From assembly GCA_913057885.1 (NCBI GenBank), contig CAJXOI010000047.1, forward strand, positions 1 through 6,614: a stretch of 6,614 nt of DNA. Direction: 5' to 3'. Shown piece after piece: positions 1 to 5,736 of this stretch. The notes below the pieces were generated by a model, which saw only the letters and a program-made list of their open reading frames with translations, searched no databases and was not told the DNA's origin. The first letter of the stretch is position 1. Every line of letters starts with the position of its first letter. Origin of the DNA: an uncultured Micavibrio sp. Lineage in GTDB: Bacteria > Pseudomonadota > Alphaproteobacteria > Micavibrionales > UBA1664. A program made the position numbers and the translations under genes.

Positions 1-643
1 TGGCAGGGTGGGGGTAATCAGGATATCCGACACCTGTTATTATTCGCTTGTCCCCGTCTCTAGTTCTTCCAACAAAACCTTCATCAATCCGCTCCTGCGT
101 CTGTTTTCTCAGGTTGTTGTGTATGCCGGCAATCACGATAATAAATTTGTATCCGGCATCTGCAGCCTTGGCAACCAGACCAAGATAATTCGCCGTTTTT
201 CCTGATTGTACATGACCTATAACCAGACCTCGTCTGTCCCAAACACCTTCAGAGGCAGGATCTTGGAGATGACCTAATATTCTGGTTCCTACATCGCTTA
301 GTGATTGCACAACTGTAGGAGGCCATTTTTCTTTCTTTAGGTGCTTTTCATAGGCATTAGAATAAAACCAGTTAATGTCTTTTCTTTTAAAAACCCAGTC
401 TTCGTCATGTTTTACTTCTTGATCTACAAGCGAAACACCGAGACCCATTTTTGAATCTACTGAGTACAGCGCTTCCTTAATTGGGTTTTCCAAAGGGCCA
501 TCGTAGTTTATGAGATCACTTAGCTTTATTGCCATTTGCTCTATTTCTTCCCGTGTAGGGATTTTATCCGGCTTACTCAGCGCCGCGATCAGAGAAACAG
601 TAAAATTCTTCTCAGCTTCGACCTGAGCTTTGTTTTGGCTCAT
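1..643 (-). CDS. Z1 domain-containing ATPase, N-terminal part (runs off left edge)
   Basis: This gene reads leftward and is cut by the window edge, leaving 214 residues. A Walker A motif GHVQSGKT lies at residues 143-150 (K149 would bind the ATP phosphates). It is followed by the segment IVIAGIHNNLRKQTQERID, which matches the region after the P-loop in Z1-domain proteins, a superfamily II helicase-like ATPase group. The first 140 residues form a mixed helical lead-in typical of the family; full-length members are much larger (roughly 900 residues, from memory), so most of the protein is missing. The ATG at 641-643 is chosen because a strong GAGGAGGAG ribosome site precedes it. The start lies inside the 3' end of the MutL-like ATPase gene (32-base overlap), so the two are probably translationally coupled. 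Inferred role: the DNA-translocating or remodelling motor of the restriction-like operon. Family call is firm; mechanism is not. Confidence 0.92.
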   Translation of the reverse strand, partial: MSQNKAQVEAEKNFTVSLIAALSKPDKIPTREEIEQMAIKLSDLINYDGPLENPIKEALYSVDSKMGLGVSLVDQEVKHDEDWVFKRKDINWFYSNAYEKHLKKEKWPPTVVQSLSDVGTRILGHLQDPASEGVWDRRGLVIGHVQSGKTANYLGLVAKAADAGYKFIIVIAGIHNNLRKQTQERIDEGFVGRTRDGDKRIITGVGYPDYPHPA

Positions 644-2117
644 CGAACTCCTCCTCAATAAATTTTTCTACTAGGTCCTGGTGACCATCAAATATGCGGG
701 TAGATGCAGTAACCTCTCTGAAAGTATTGAGGTCAACGACATCGCCATTAAACAATGTTTCCTTCAGAGCTTTTAGTCGTTGAACAACCAAGTCATCTTC
801 AAGAGAAGTCTGATCTACATCAAGCGGGCTTGAAGAATAATCAGCGTAGATCATCTCTATTGGCAAAGCTGTAGCAACGGCATCTAGGTAATTTTTCAGA
901 TCTTTAAACTGTTTCTCAGTCATATCCTTCTCAAGCTTCGCAAGAATGGGATGAGACATATTAAGCTCGAACCGTATTTTTCCTTTATCTGCATATCTTT
1001 CCCAGATTGGAGCAGATGTCTCTTCAAAGAGTTTTTGCCCCCTGCCGCGGTGAACCCGTTTGCTGGTGTAGGTTATTTTAGAGATTATCTGTTTTATTCT
1101 TTCTCTGACCTCATGAGGCGGACGAGCGCGTGACTTTTTAATATCGATAGTCCAGCTTTCATCAAGTGCATTCGGAAAGTCTATCTGTACTCTGGCCAGC
1201 TTTGTCGCTTCTCCTTTTGGAACAAGGCGGAACCAGTCTCCCCAAGCCATCAGCCTGCCGTTGCGATAAATATATGTACCTTGGTTAGATATGAAACTGC
1301 TCCGGTCTTCATAAAAATCATATTCTGATTCTGATAGCTTGCTATGGTGGGGCAGTATGTAAGGCTGAATAACTACATCCATTCCATCCACTCTGACGAT
1401 TTCTTCAGGCAACACCTGCGTAGCTTTGTTCTTTCTGCAAAATGGATCAAAAGCTGTAACGGGATGCCCATTGATGCGGATTGTAATTTTTTTTCTTTGC
1501 TTTACTTCTCCAGACAAAAATCTGTGAAAGACAAGGGCAAGGTGTTTTTCAACCAGATCAAGTTTTTCATTTACGATTTCGTCGCGCTTATGTCCATACT
1601 GATCTTCAAAGAGTCTATCCAGTTCTCTCCATATGACGATTGTTCCCGTCGACGGAAGCTGATCTATATAAGGTAATTCTTTAATTTCCTGTTCATCGAG
1701 AATTGACAGAAACCATTCATCTTCACTGCTCACAAGATCAAGGTCCCATTCAGCGCCACAAAGGACAGAGTTTTTCGAGCTTGCAACGCTCAGATGTCGA
1801 CATTGTGAAAAAGAAGCTGTTTTCAACCCCAGACCAAACCGCCCAAGGTCATGAGGTTGTCTTTCCTGTTTAGGGTTAATAGCACCATGCTTCATAGCGA
1901 CAAGAAGCTCTTCATCAGACATTCCATGGCCATTATCAATTATTGTCAGGGTCGGGTTATCTCTGGTCAGATCACAAAAAACATCAATTTCTGTAGCATC
2001 TGCGGTGATACTGTTATCAATGATATCCGCTATGGCTGTTGCAAGAGAATATCCCAAGTCACGCATGGACTCAGAGAGTGAAGAGGCGCTAGGAGGCAAT
2101 TTATAGGAAGTTACCAT
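612..2117 (-). CDS. MutL/MORC-like GHKL ATPase of a restriction-modification-like operon
   Basis: A 501-residue protein with the three ATP-binding motifs of the GHKL fold (MutL, Hsp90, gyrase B, MORC) near its N-terminus. Motif 1 is AIADIIDNSITADA (residues 28-41), where D31 takes the place of the usual catalytic Glu and N35 is the Mg-binding Asn. Motif 2 is DNGHGM (61-66). Motif 3 is GRFGLGLKTAS (92-102). A later segment around SWTIDIKKSRARPP (321-334) probably supplies the conserved lysine of the transducer (S5-like) domain. The C-terminal third is charged and helical, with no domain I recognise. As I recall the family, Asp in motif 1 is common, so I do not read it as inactivation. The start at 2117 overlaps the methyltransferase stop by one base (TAATG) and has a GGAGGA site 6 bases upstream. 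Such ATPases accompany cytosine methyltransferases and Z1 ATPases in bacterial R-M-like loci. Inferred role: ATP-driven clamp or sensor on DNA. Confidence 0.92.
   Translation of the reverse strand: MVTSYKLPPSASSLSESMRDLGYSLATAIADIIDNSITADATEIDVFCDLTRDNPTLTIIDNGHGMSDEELLVAMKHGAINPKQERQPHDLGRFGLGLKTASFSQCRHLSVASSKNSVLCGAEWDLDLVSSEDEWFLSILDEQEIKELPYIDQLPSTGTIVIWRELDRLFEDQYGHKRDEIVNEKLDLVEKHLALVFHRFLSGEVKQRKKITIRINGHPVTAFDPFCRKNKATQVLPEEIVRVDGMDVVIQPYILPHHSKLSESEYDFYEDRSSFISNQGTYIYRNGRLMAWGDWFRLVPKGEATKLARVQIDFPNALDESWTIDIKKSRARPPHEVRERIKQIISKITYTSKRVHRGRGQKLFEETSAPIWERYADKGKIRFELNMSHPILAKLEKDMTEKQFKDLKNYLDAVATALPIEMIYADYSSSPLDVDQTSLEDDLVVQRLKALKETLFNGDVVDLNTFREVTASTRIFDGHQDLVEKFIEEEFDEPKQSSGRS
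648..656 (-). promoter_or_regulatory. Ribosome binding site of the Z1 gene
   Basis: The minus strand reads GAGGAGGAG followed by TTCG and then ATG. This purine-rich Shine-Dalgarno sequence lies inside the coding sequence of the upstream MutL-like ATPase and fixes the Z1 start at 643. It allows independent initiation despite the 32-base gene overlap. Confidence 0.8.
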
Positions 2118-3655
2118 TATTCGTCCTCCATGCCAGCCAGAATGTCTTCGACAATTTCTGCTATTTTAGCGGCCAGATACGGGGGCACAGCATTACCAAC
2201 CTGGTGGTACTGGGATGTGCGTGGCCCTTCAAAATGATAATTATCTGGGAATGTCTGAAGCCGGGCTGCTTCCCGGACTGTCAGGCTGCGGCACTGCGCA
2301 GGATCATAATGAATGAAATAATGTCCGTCTTTTGAGATATGGGAGGTCACTGTCGTTGAAACACGTCCTGGCAGCTGTACACGAAAGCGGTCTGAAAACA
2401 TTTTTCCAGCTCGGCCTTCTTCAACATTCTTATGCAACGGCAAAATCTGTTTAGGAAAATCTGCCAGTTTAGGCGATATCTCATTGGCCAGAGAAAAGGT
2501 TGATGCAAACAGGTAACGCTCAATATCGGATTCCATATGCGACCGGGATTCATGGCCCGTCAGAACCGACAGGTGCTCATCTTCAAACCATGACCGCATT
2601 TTTTTTGGCTTTTTATATACTGCAGAAGAGCGGCTTTCAGGAAAAATCGTATGTCCATTCAGTTTTTCTTTTGTAATCAGCGCAAAATCATCATTGGATG
2701 CCCCCAGTTTTTTAAACCAAGCTTTTTCGACAGTTTTTTTGATGAGATTTTGCCATCTCTCTGCCGTGTCCGTACCTTTTGAAATACCACTGCGAATTTT
2801 GGGCAGAGTTCCGATCACATTTTCAACAGAAGGGGCTGTTTCTTTTTCAAGTATTTCCGGCTCAATATTCAGATCAGACCGGACTCCCAAGATAAACATC
2901 CGGTGTCTTGCCTGGGGAACGCCGTATTCTTCTGCCTTTACGATAAAGGATGAAGGATCGGCCTCTTCCTGAAACTCACCTTTTTCCGACAGAGAATAAA
3001 GGCGGTAACTTAGGCCGTTGTCTTTCCTGCCTACAGCGGCTTTTGGCTTTGCAAGGTCACCCAGAATTTTCTGCAGTACTGGCTTTCCATCGACTTTTGC
3101 AGAAAGAAGCCCTTTTACATTCTCCATGACAAAGACCGGAGGGCGGTGATCAATGATGATCTTCAGATATTCTTTATAGAGAAAGTGTTTTTCATCCTGC
3201 TCAAATTCAGGGTCATGTGCCCGGCGGGAACGACCCACCAGCGAATAAGCCTGACAGGGGGGGCCGCCAACTAGCACCCATTTTTTTCGGCCCCTCAGTT
3301 TCTTTTTTATGATCTTTTCTACGTTATCGTGCGTTTCAGCGCCTAGAGAAATCTGGAGGGCAGAAGATCTGGCCTCACTCCATTGCTCAGGATAAAGCTC
3401 TGCCAGCTTCGCATGCTCAATTTCTCCTGACAGATAGCGATAGTAATCGGCTGAGGGGCTGTCAGGATCAAACGTTCTGAAAAAGTGCCGCAACAGCAGG
3501 GTCTGATGCGCATACGGATCGCGCTCAAAAGAAGCCTCAGTTTTAAATACAGGCTGATTTTTTCTCTTTAGATAGGCAAAACCTTCGCCCAGTCCACCTG
3601 GACCTGCAAAAAGATCGATTATGGGATAAACACGATTATTGGCTATTTTGCGCAT
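2117..3655 (-). CDS. DNA (cytosine-5-)-methyltransferase, Dcm-type
   Basis: A 512-residue enzyme that transfers a methyl group from S-adenosylmethionine to C5 of cytosine in a specific DNA site. All main motifs are present and in order: motif I IDLFAGPGGLGEGF (13-26, SAM binding), motif IV GGPPCQAYS (130-138, catalytic C134), motif VI ENVKG (178-182), motif VIII QARHR (248-252), motif IX RSLTVREAARLQTFPD (456-471) and motif X QVGNAVPP (485-492). The long stretch between VIII and IX (about 260-425) would hold the target recognition domain; its site specificity cannot be read from sequence. It is somewhat longer than compact enzymes such as M.HhaI because of inserts before motif IV and in the recognition region. 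No Shine-Dalgarno sequence precedes the ATG, which sits one base after the stop of the DUF2779 gene, so reinitiation is likely. It appears intact and active, and should provide self-marking for the operon. Confidence 0.96.
   Translation of the reverse strand: MRKIANNRVYPIIDLFAGPGGLGEGFAYLKRKNQPVFKTEASFERDPYAHQTLLLRHFFRTFDPDSPSADYYRYLSGEIEHAKLAELYPEQWSEARSSALQISLGAETHDNVEKIIKKKLRGRKKWVLVGGPPCQAYSLVGRSRRAHDPEFEQDEKHFLYKEYLKIIIDHRPPVFVMENVKGLLSAKVDGKPVLQKILGDLAKPKAAVGRKDNGLSYRLYSLSEKGEFQEEADPSSFIVKAEEYGVPQARHRMFILGVRSDLNIEPEILEKETAPSVENVIGTLPKIRSGISKGTDTAERWQNLIKKTVEKAWFKKLGASNDDFALITKEKLNGHTIFPESRSSAVYKKPKKMRSWFEDEHLSVLTGHESRSHMESDIERYLFASTFSLANEISPKLADFPKQILPLHKNVEEGRAGKMFSDRFRVQLPGRVSTTVTSHISKDGHYFIHYDPAQCRSLTVREAARLQTFPDNYHFEGPRTSQYHQVGNAVPPYLAAKIAEIVEDILAGMEDE
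2124..2129 (-). promoter_or_regulatory. Ribosome binding site of the MutL-like ATPase gene
   Basis: The minus strand reads GGAGGA, 6 bases before the ATG at 2117. It lies in the last codons of the methyltransferase gene. Together with the TAATG stop/start overlap it indicates coupled translation with a strong site for fresh initiation. Confidence 0.75.
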
Positions 3656-3659
3656 TTTA
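3653..3659 (-). promoter_or_regulatory. TAA-A-ATG reinitiation junction
   Basis: On the minus strand the DUF2779 stop TAA is followed by a single A and then the methyltransferase ATG. The bases upstream are nearly pure A/T with no purine-rich ribosome site. Methyltransferase translation therefore probably depends on ribosomes finishing the DUF2779 gene. This is inferred from spacing only. Confidence 0.55.
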
Positions 3660-5150
3660 ATTTTTTATATTATTTCTAAGTGCATTCAAAAGCAAGACCA
3701 TCGCATATGTATCCTGCTCGCAATAGGCCTTTAAGTTTATAAATAAATTTTCGGCCTTTTTATTTTTAAGCTTACTATTTATAAAATCCGTGTATAATTG
3801 CGATGCATCACTTCCATTGCCAATCTCTAAATCGCTGTAATTAAGATCCGTAAAACTTGGCAAAACAGCTTTAATAGAGGCGGAACTTTTTTGATTAGGG
3901 TGGTATAGCCAACGATTTTTGAATGGGATCATGAGATCAATCATTCTCTCATTTAATGCCAATAACGCATCAGAATATTGCGGAAATTGCTGCGCTAATT
4001 CTTTGTTTTTTCCTGCTTCAAAGCCTTTATTATAAACAATAATGCTTCCGGTCTTACCACAATCATTAATGAGTGATTTTATAAACTCCTCTCGTGGATC
4101 TGAGATATCTTGATACAAAAACGCATGATGCTTTAAAGTTCCACCAGCAGATTCTTGTATGTGCAGAGAGTACTGAAATGGCACAGCTTGGTATGACTTT
4201 GTTCCATCAAAAAGAGGAACAGCAGGCCCGATGGTTTCATAATCTAGAAAATATAGCGGATATTGAAGTGGGTCTAAAAATCTTTTTATAACCTCTCTAT
4301 CAACAATGATCTTACCATTGATATATGCCTCTATATCTTGTCTTTTGACACCGTTTGGCCAGTGCTGGTGAGGTAACTGCGAAATTTCATACCCAAATTG
4401 CGGTGCAAGCTGTTCTGCTTTTGATTTCGTTAAAACATCAAAAGTCGAATATTCGGGAACATTTTTCCAGCAATAGTCTTTAAAGTCGCATTCATGCGGG
4501 TCAAAACATTTTTTGCCAATTGTAACGCTCGGCTCACTATCTCTTTGTAAAACATATTCAAGTTGTGAGGCAGTTTCATGAACGGTTTGTTGTCTGGGCA
4601 GCACAATATCTGTGACATCTTCAAATTTTAATAATTGCTCAGGATCAATGTCACCTTCTCGAATATATTGATTGTTAATAACGGCAATATAACACCGATT
4701 TATTTTATATCCTGCACTGCTAAAAACATAATATTGAAAGGCTATGTCATCAAGATGGTAGTCTTTTACTGATGTTGAACTTTTCACCTCAATCATATCC
4801 CACGATTGACCATCATCAGACTGCTTTAAAATATCAATTCGTGAATAATGCCCACTGATTGGATGTTTGGCTGTTGCCTCAAATAACACAGCACATTTAT
4901 CTGCGATAAACTGTTCTGTTTTTTCGGTTGCACCATCTATATCCCAATGTTCATTATCAATTTCAGCGGCCTTAAGATTAGAAAAAATCTTTTTTGCGTA
5001 TTCGCCAACTTCGTGCCCTGTGTCAAATTTGGCCTGTTTTGCACTATCAATTTCAGGAGATAGATCTTTGCGATTTCGATACAACCACAGCTTCTTCGGG
5101 CATTGTAAGCCTTTAATATATTGAGATTTAGAGAGCGAAGATATGGTCAT
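3657..5150 (-). CDS. DUF2779 protein: Cas4-like Fe-S nuclease fused to DEDD exonuclease
   Basis: A 497-residue protein of the DUF2779 family with two visible nuclease parts. The N-terminal half resembles Cas4/AddB nucleases: D106, E121 and K123 (RIDIL then EVKSS) form a PD-(D/E)XK site, followed by the helix motif QYY (139-141). One early cysteine (C17 in LQCPKKLW) plus three later ones (C215, C221, C227) match the four-cysteine Fe-S cluster layout of those enzymes. The C-terminal half looks like an RNase H-fold 3'-5' exonuclease: DYE (303-305), NKGFE (374-378, Glu where Asp is usual), and YCEQD (476-480), a YxxxD motif. It is first in the operon, one base before the methyltransferase gene. 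The start at 5150 is favoured because the family N-terminus begins right after it, but no Shine-Dalgarno is visible. Sampled stretches are more AT-rich than the methyltransferase gene, hinting at separate origin. Role in defence is inference; the domain reading is by eye. Confidence 0.88.
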   Translation of the reverse strand: MTISSLSKSQYIKGLQCPKKLWLYRNRKDLSPEIDSAKQAKFDTGHEVGEYAKKIFSNLKAAEIDNEHWDIDGATEKTEQFIADKCAVLFEATAKHPISGHYSRIDILKQSDDGQSWDMIEVKSSTSVKDYHLDDIAFQYYVFSSAGYKINRCYIAVINNQYIREGDIDPEQLLKFEDVTDIVLPRQQTVHETASQLEYVLQRDSEPSVTIGKKCFDPHECDFKDYCWKNVPEYSTFDVLTKSKAEQLAPQFGYEISQLPHQHWPNGVKRQDIEAYINGKIIVDREVIKRFLDPLQYPLYFLDYETIGPAVPLFDGTKSYQAVPFQYSLHIQESAGGTLKHHAFLYQDISDPREEFIKSLINDCGKTGSIIVYNKGFEAGKNKELAQQFPQYSDALLALNERMIDLMIPFKNRWLYHPNQKSSASIKAVLPSFTDLNYSDLEIGNGSDASQLYTDFINSKLKNKKAENLFINLKAYCEQDTYAMVLLLNALRNNIKN

Positions 5151-5207
5151 AATTTATTAGCCATTATCAACGACAAAACATCAAGAAAATTTTTTTGAAA
5201 TTAGTTC
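5151..5207. other. AT-rich upstream half of the divergent intergenic region
   Basis: This stretch separates the leftward operon from the rightward promoter. It holds A and T runs (about 5183-5202) that could act as an UP element for the rightward promoter. For the leftward operon only a weak candidate is seen: a GATAAT -10-like box at 5168-5163 on the minus strand with no credible -35. If real, transcription would start about 6 bases before the ATG at 5150, giving a nearly leaderless message, consistent with the lack of a ribosome site. I do not call this promoter with confidence. Confidence 0.3.
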
Positions 5208-5238
5208 TTGCAATTAAAAACTAGAATCGTGCTATGAT
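5208..5238 (+). promoter_or_regulatory. Extended -10 sigma70-type promoter, rightward
   Basis: A -10 box TATGAT (5233-5238) is preceded by TG one base upstream (5230-5231), the extended -10 pattern. A -35-like TTGCAA sits at 5208-5213 with a 19-base spacer, longer than the optimal 17, which the extended -10 could compensate for. An A/T-rich tract lies upstream. Transcription would start near 5245, immediately before the folded leader, giving a leader of about 110 bases for the ParB-like gene. TTGCAA is its own reverse complement, but no good -10 is seen for it on the minus strand. Confidence 0.65.
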
Positions 5239-5246
5239 TAAATTAC

Positions 5247-5314
5247 TGAGATAGAGGTCACATTTACTAACCGTGACCGGAGCTTCAGACGCATCTGATG
5301 CCTCCTCTATTTCA
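5247..5314 (+). ncRNA. Structured leader RNA: closed three-way junction, candidate riboregulator
   Basis: The + strand can fold into three helices with no unpaired bases at the junction. P1 pairs 5247-5255 with 5306-5314 (9 pairs, one G-U at 5250/5311). P2 pairs GGTCAC (5256-5261) with GTGACC (5273-5278) around an 11-base loop. P3 pairs 5279-5283 with 5300-5305 (C5301 bulged), then a U-U mismatch, then TCAGA/TCTGA (5285-5289/5294-5298) closing a CGCA loop. The G-U pair and U-U mismatch would become C-A and A-A on the other strand, so + is the likely RNA strand. The predicted transcription start falls about two bases before P1. CCTCCT (5301-5306), held inside P3/P1, is complementary to AGGAGG of the downstream ribosome site, so the fold could control translation. 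I do not recognise a known riboswitch or ribozyme. The pairing is seen; regulation is inferred. Confidence 0.6.
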
Positions 5315-5342
5315 ATTTATAGGAAACTTTAAATTGATTTGG

Positions 5343-5349
5343 AAGGAGG
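5343..5349 (+). promoter_or_regulatory. Ribosome binding site of the small ParB-like gene
   Basis: AAGGAGG lies 6 bases before a GTG start codon at 5356. It is a near-perfect Shine-Dalgarno and decides the GTG start over the later ATG at codon 15. It is complementary to CCTCCT at 5301-5306 in the structured leader, so its accessibility may vary with leader folding. Confidence 0.85.
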
Positions 5350-5355
5350 ATTACT

Positions 5356-5736
5356 GTGTCTAAAATTAATCAATTTACAAAAAAACTTTTCACTCATATG
5401 CCACTTATAAAAGTGGTTAAAGTTGCTGACCTCAAACACAACCCCAATCACCTTAAGATTCAGACAGAAGAAAAAGTTGTCTATCTGATTCATACGATAG
5501 ACGAGATTGGTTACTACCCCACAATTATCGTTGATGAGAATCTGACCATCCTCGATGGTCATGCTGTTTTTATGGCGGTCGAAGCATTGGGGTTCAATGA
5601 AATCCCCGTCATAATAATCGAAAATGCCAGCGAGCGTGAAAAAGAGCTCTTCATGTATGCAGCCTGTGACACTGCGCACATGATTCAATGGCAACAATCC
5701 AATATTAGAAATCCATGGGAGGTGAAACATGTCTAA
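5356..5736 (+). CDS. Small ParB/sulfiredoxin-like domain protein
   Basis: A 126-residue protein that is essentially one ParB N-terminal (ParB/Srx) domain. The segment PTIIVDENLTILDGHAVFMAVEALGFNEIPV (55-85, cited by its key parts DGH and IPV) matches the ParB box pattern 'I.DGH.R..A...LG...IPV', and VVKVADLKHNPNHL (20-33) matches the usual first strand and helix. The arginine of the GxxR nucleotide/DNA-contact motif is missing: the protein has G68-H-A-V-F. It has no helix-turn-helix or dimerisation domain of chromosomal ParB proteins, so it is not a partition protein on this evidence. The GTG start is supported by the ribosome site at 5343-5349. Its 3' end overlaps the next gene by 8 bases, and that protein also begins with a ParB-like domain, so the two probably act together, perhaps as accessory subunit or regulator of the methyltransferase (inference). 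Confidence 0.82.
   Translation: MSKINQFTKKLFTHMPLIKVVKVADLKHNPNHLKIQTEEKVVYLIHTIDEIGYYPTIIVDENLTILDGHAVFMAVEALGFNEIPVIIIENASEREKELFMYAACDTAHMIQWQQSNIRNPWEVKHV
5717..5722 (+). promoter_or_regulatory. Ribosome binding site of the ParB-methyltransferase gene
   Basis: GGGAGG lies 6 bases before the ATG at 5729, inside the end of the small ParB-like gene. It supports this ATG rather than the later in-frame ATGs at codons 19 and 24, and suggests coupled translation of the two genes. Confidence 0.8.

Larger units (their letters stand above)
1..5150 (-). other. Leftward operon: DUF2779 nuclease, C5-methyltransferase, MutL/MORC ATPase, Z1 ATPase
   Basis: Four genes follow one another on the minus strand with junctions of +1, -1 and -32 bases and no terminator or promoter visible between them, so a single transcript is likely. 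The last three match the known R-M-like grouping of a cytosine methyltransferase with a MutL/MORC-type ATPase and a Z1 ATPase, usually followed by a PD-(D/E)XK protein and sometimes an AIPR protein. Those later genes, if present, lie beyond the left edge. The DUF2779 gene is an added head gene. Antiphage or anti-plasmid function is inferred from family knowledge. Confidence 0.75.

Noticed and set aside
8..205. 65-codon plus-strand open frame at the left edge
   Set aside because: It lies opposite the P-loop region of the Z1 gene, whose protein motifs are unmistakable.
1344..1676. 110-codon plus-strand open frame inside the MutL-like ATPase gene
   Set aside because: Antisense shadow of a well-supported gene; no ribosome site or recognisable protein features.
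5202..5223. Inverted repeat TAGTT/AACTA with 12-base spacer around the -35 box, possible operator
   Set aside because: Only five base pairs per arm in an A/T-rich region; easily due to chance.
5224..5228. GANTC (GAATC) site in the promoter spacer, possible CcrM-controlled promoter
   Set aside because: The motif is expected about once per 256 bases and occurs elsewhere in the window, and the host is not shown to have CcrM.
5291..5302. CTGATG within the leader resembling the hammerhead ribozyme core
   Set aside because: The core needs CUGAUGA plus a GAAA segment in the right places of the junction. Here CTGATG is followed by CC and lies inside helix P3, and no GAAA sits at the junction.
5247..5314. 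tRNA or tRNA-like gene, since the fold is about 70 bases with a terminal stem
   Set aside because: There are only two inner arms, no T-loop GTTCGA-type sequence and no seven-base anticodon loop, so it does not fit a tRNA.
5356..5736. Chromosome or plasmid partition ParB
   Set aside because: The protein has only the N-terminal-type domain, lacks the GxxR arginine and the helix-turn-helix, and has no ParA gene or parS-like site nearby.
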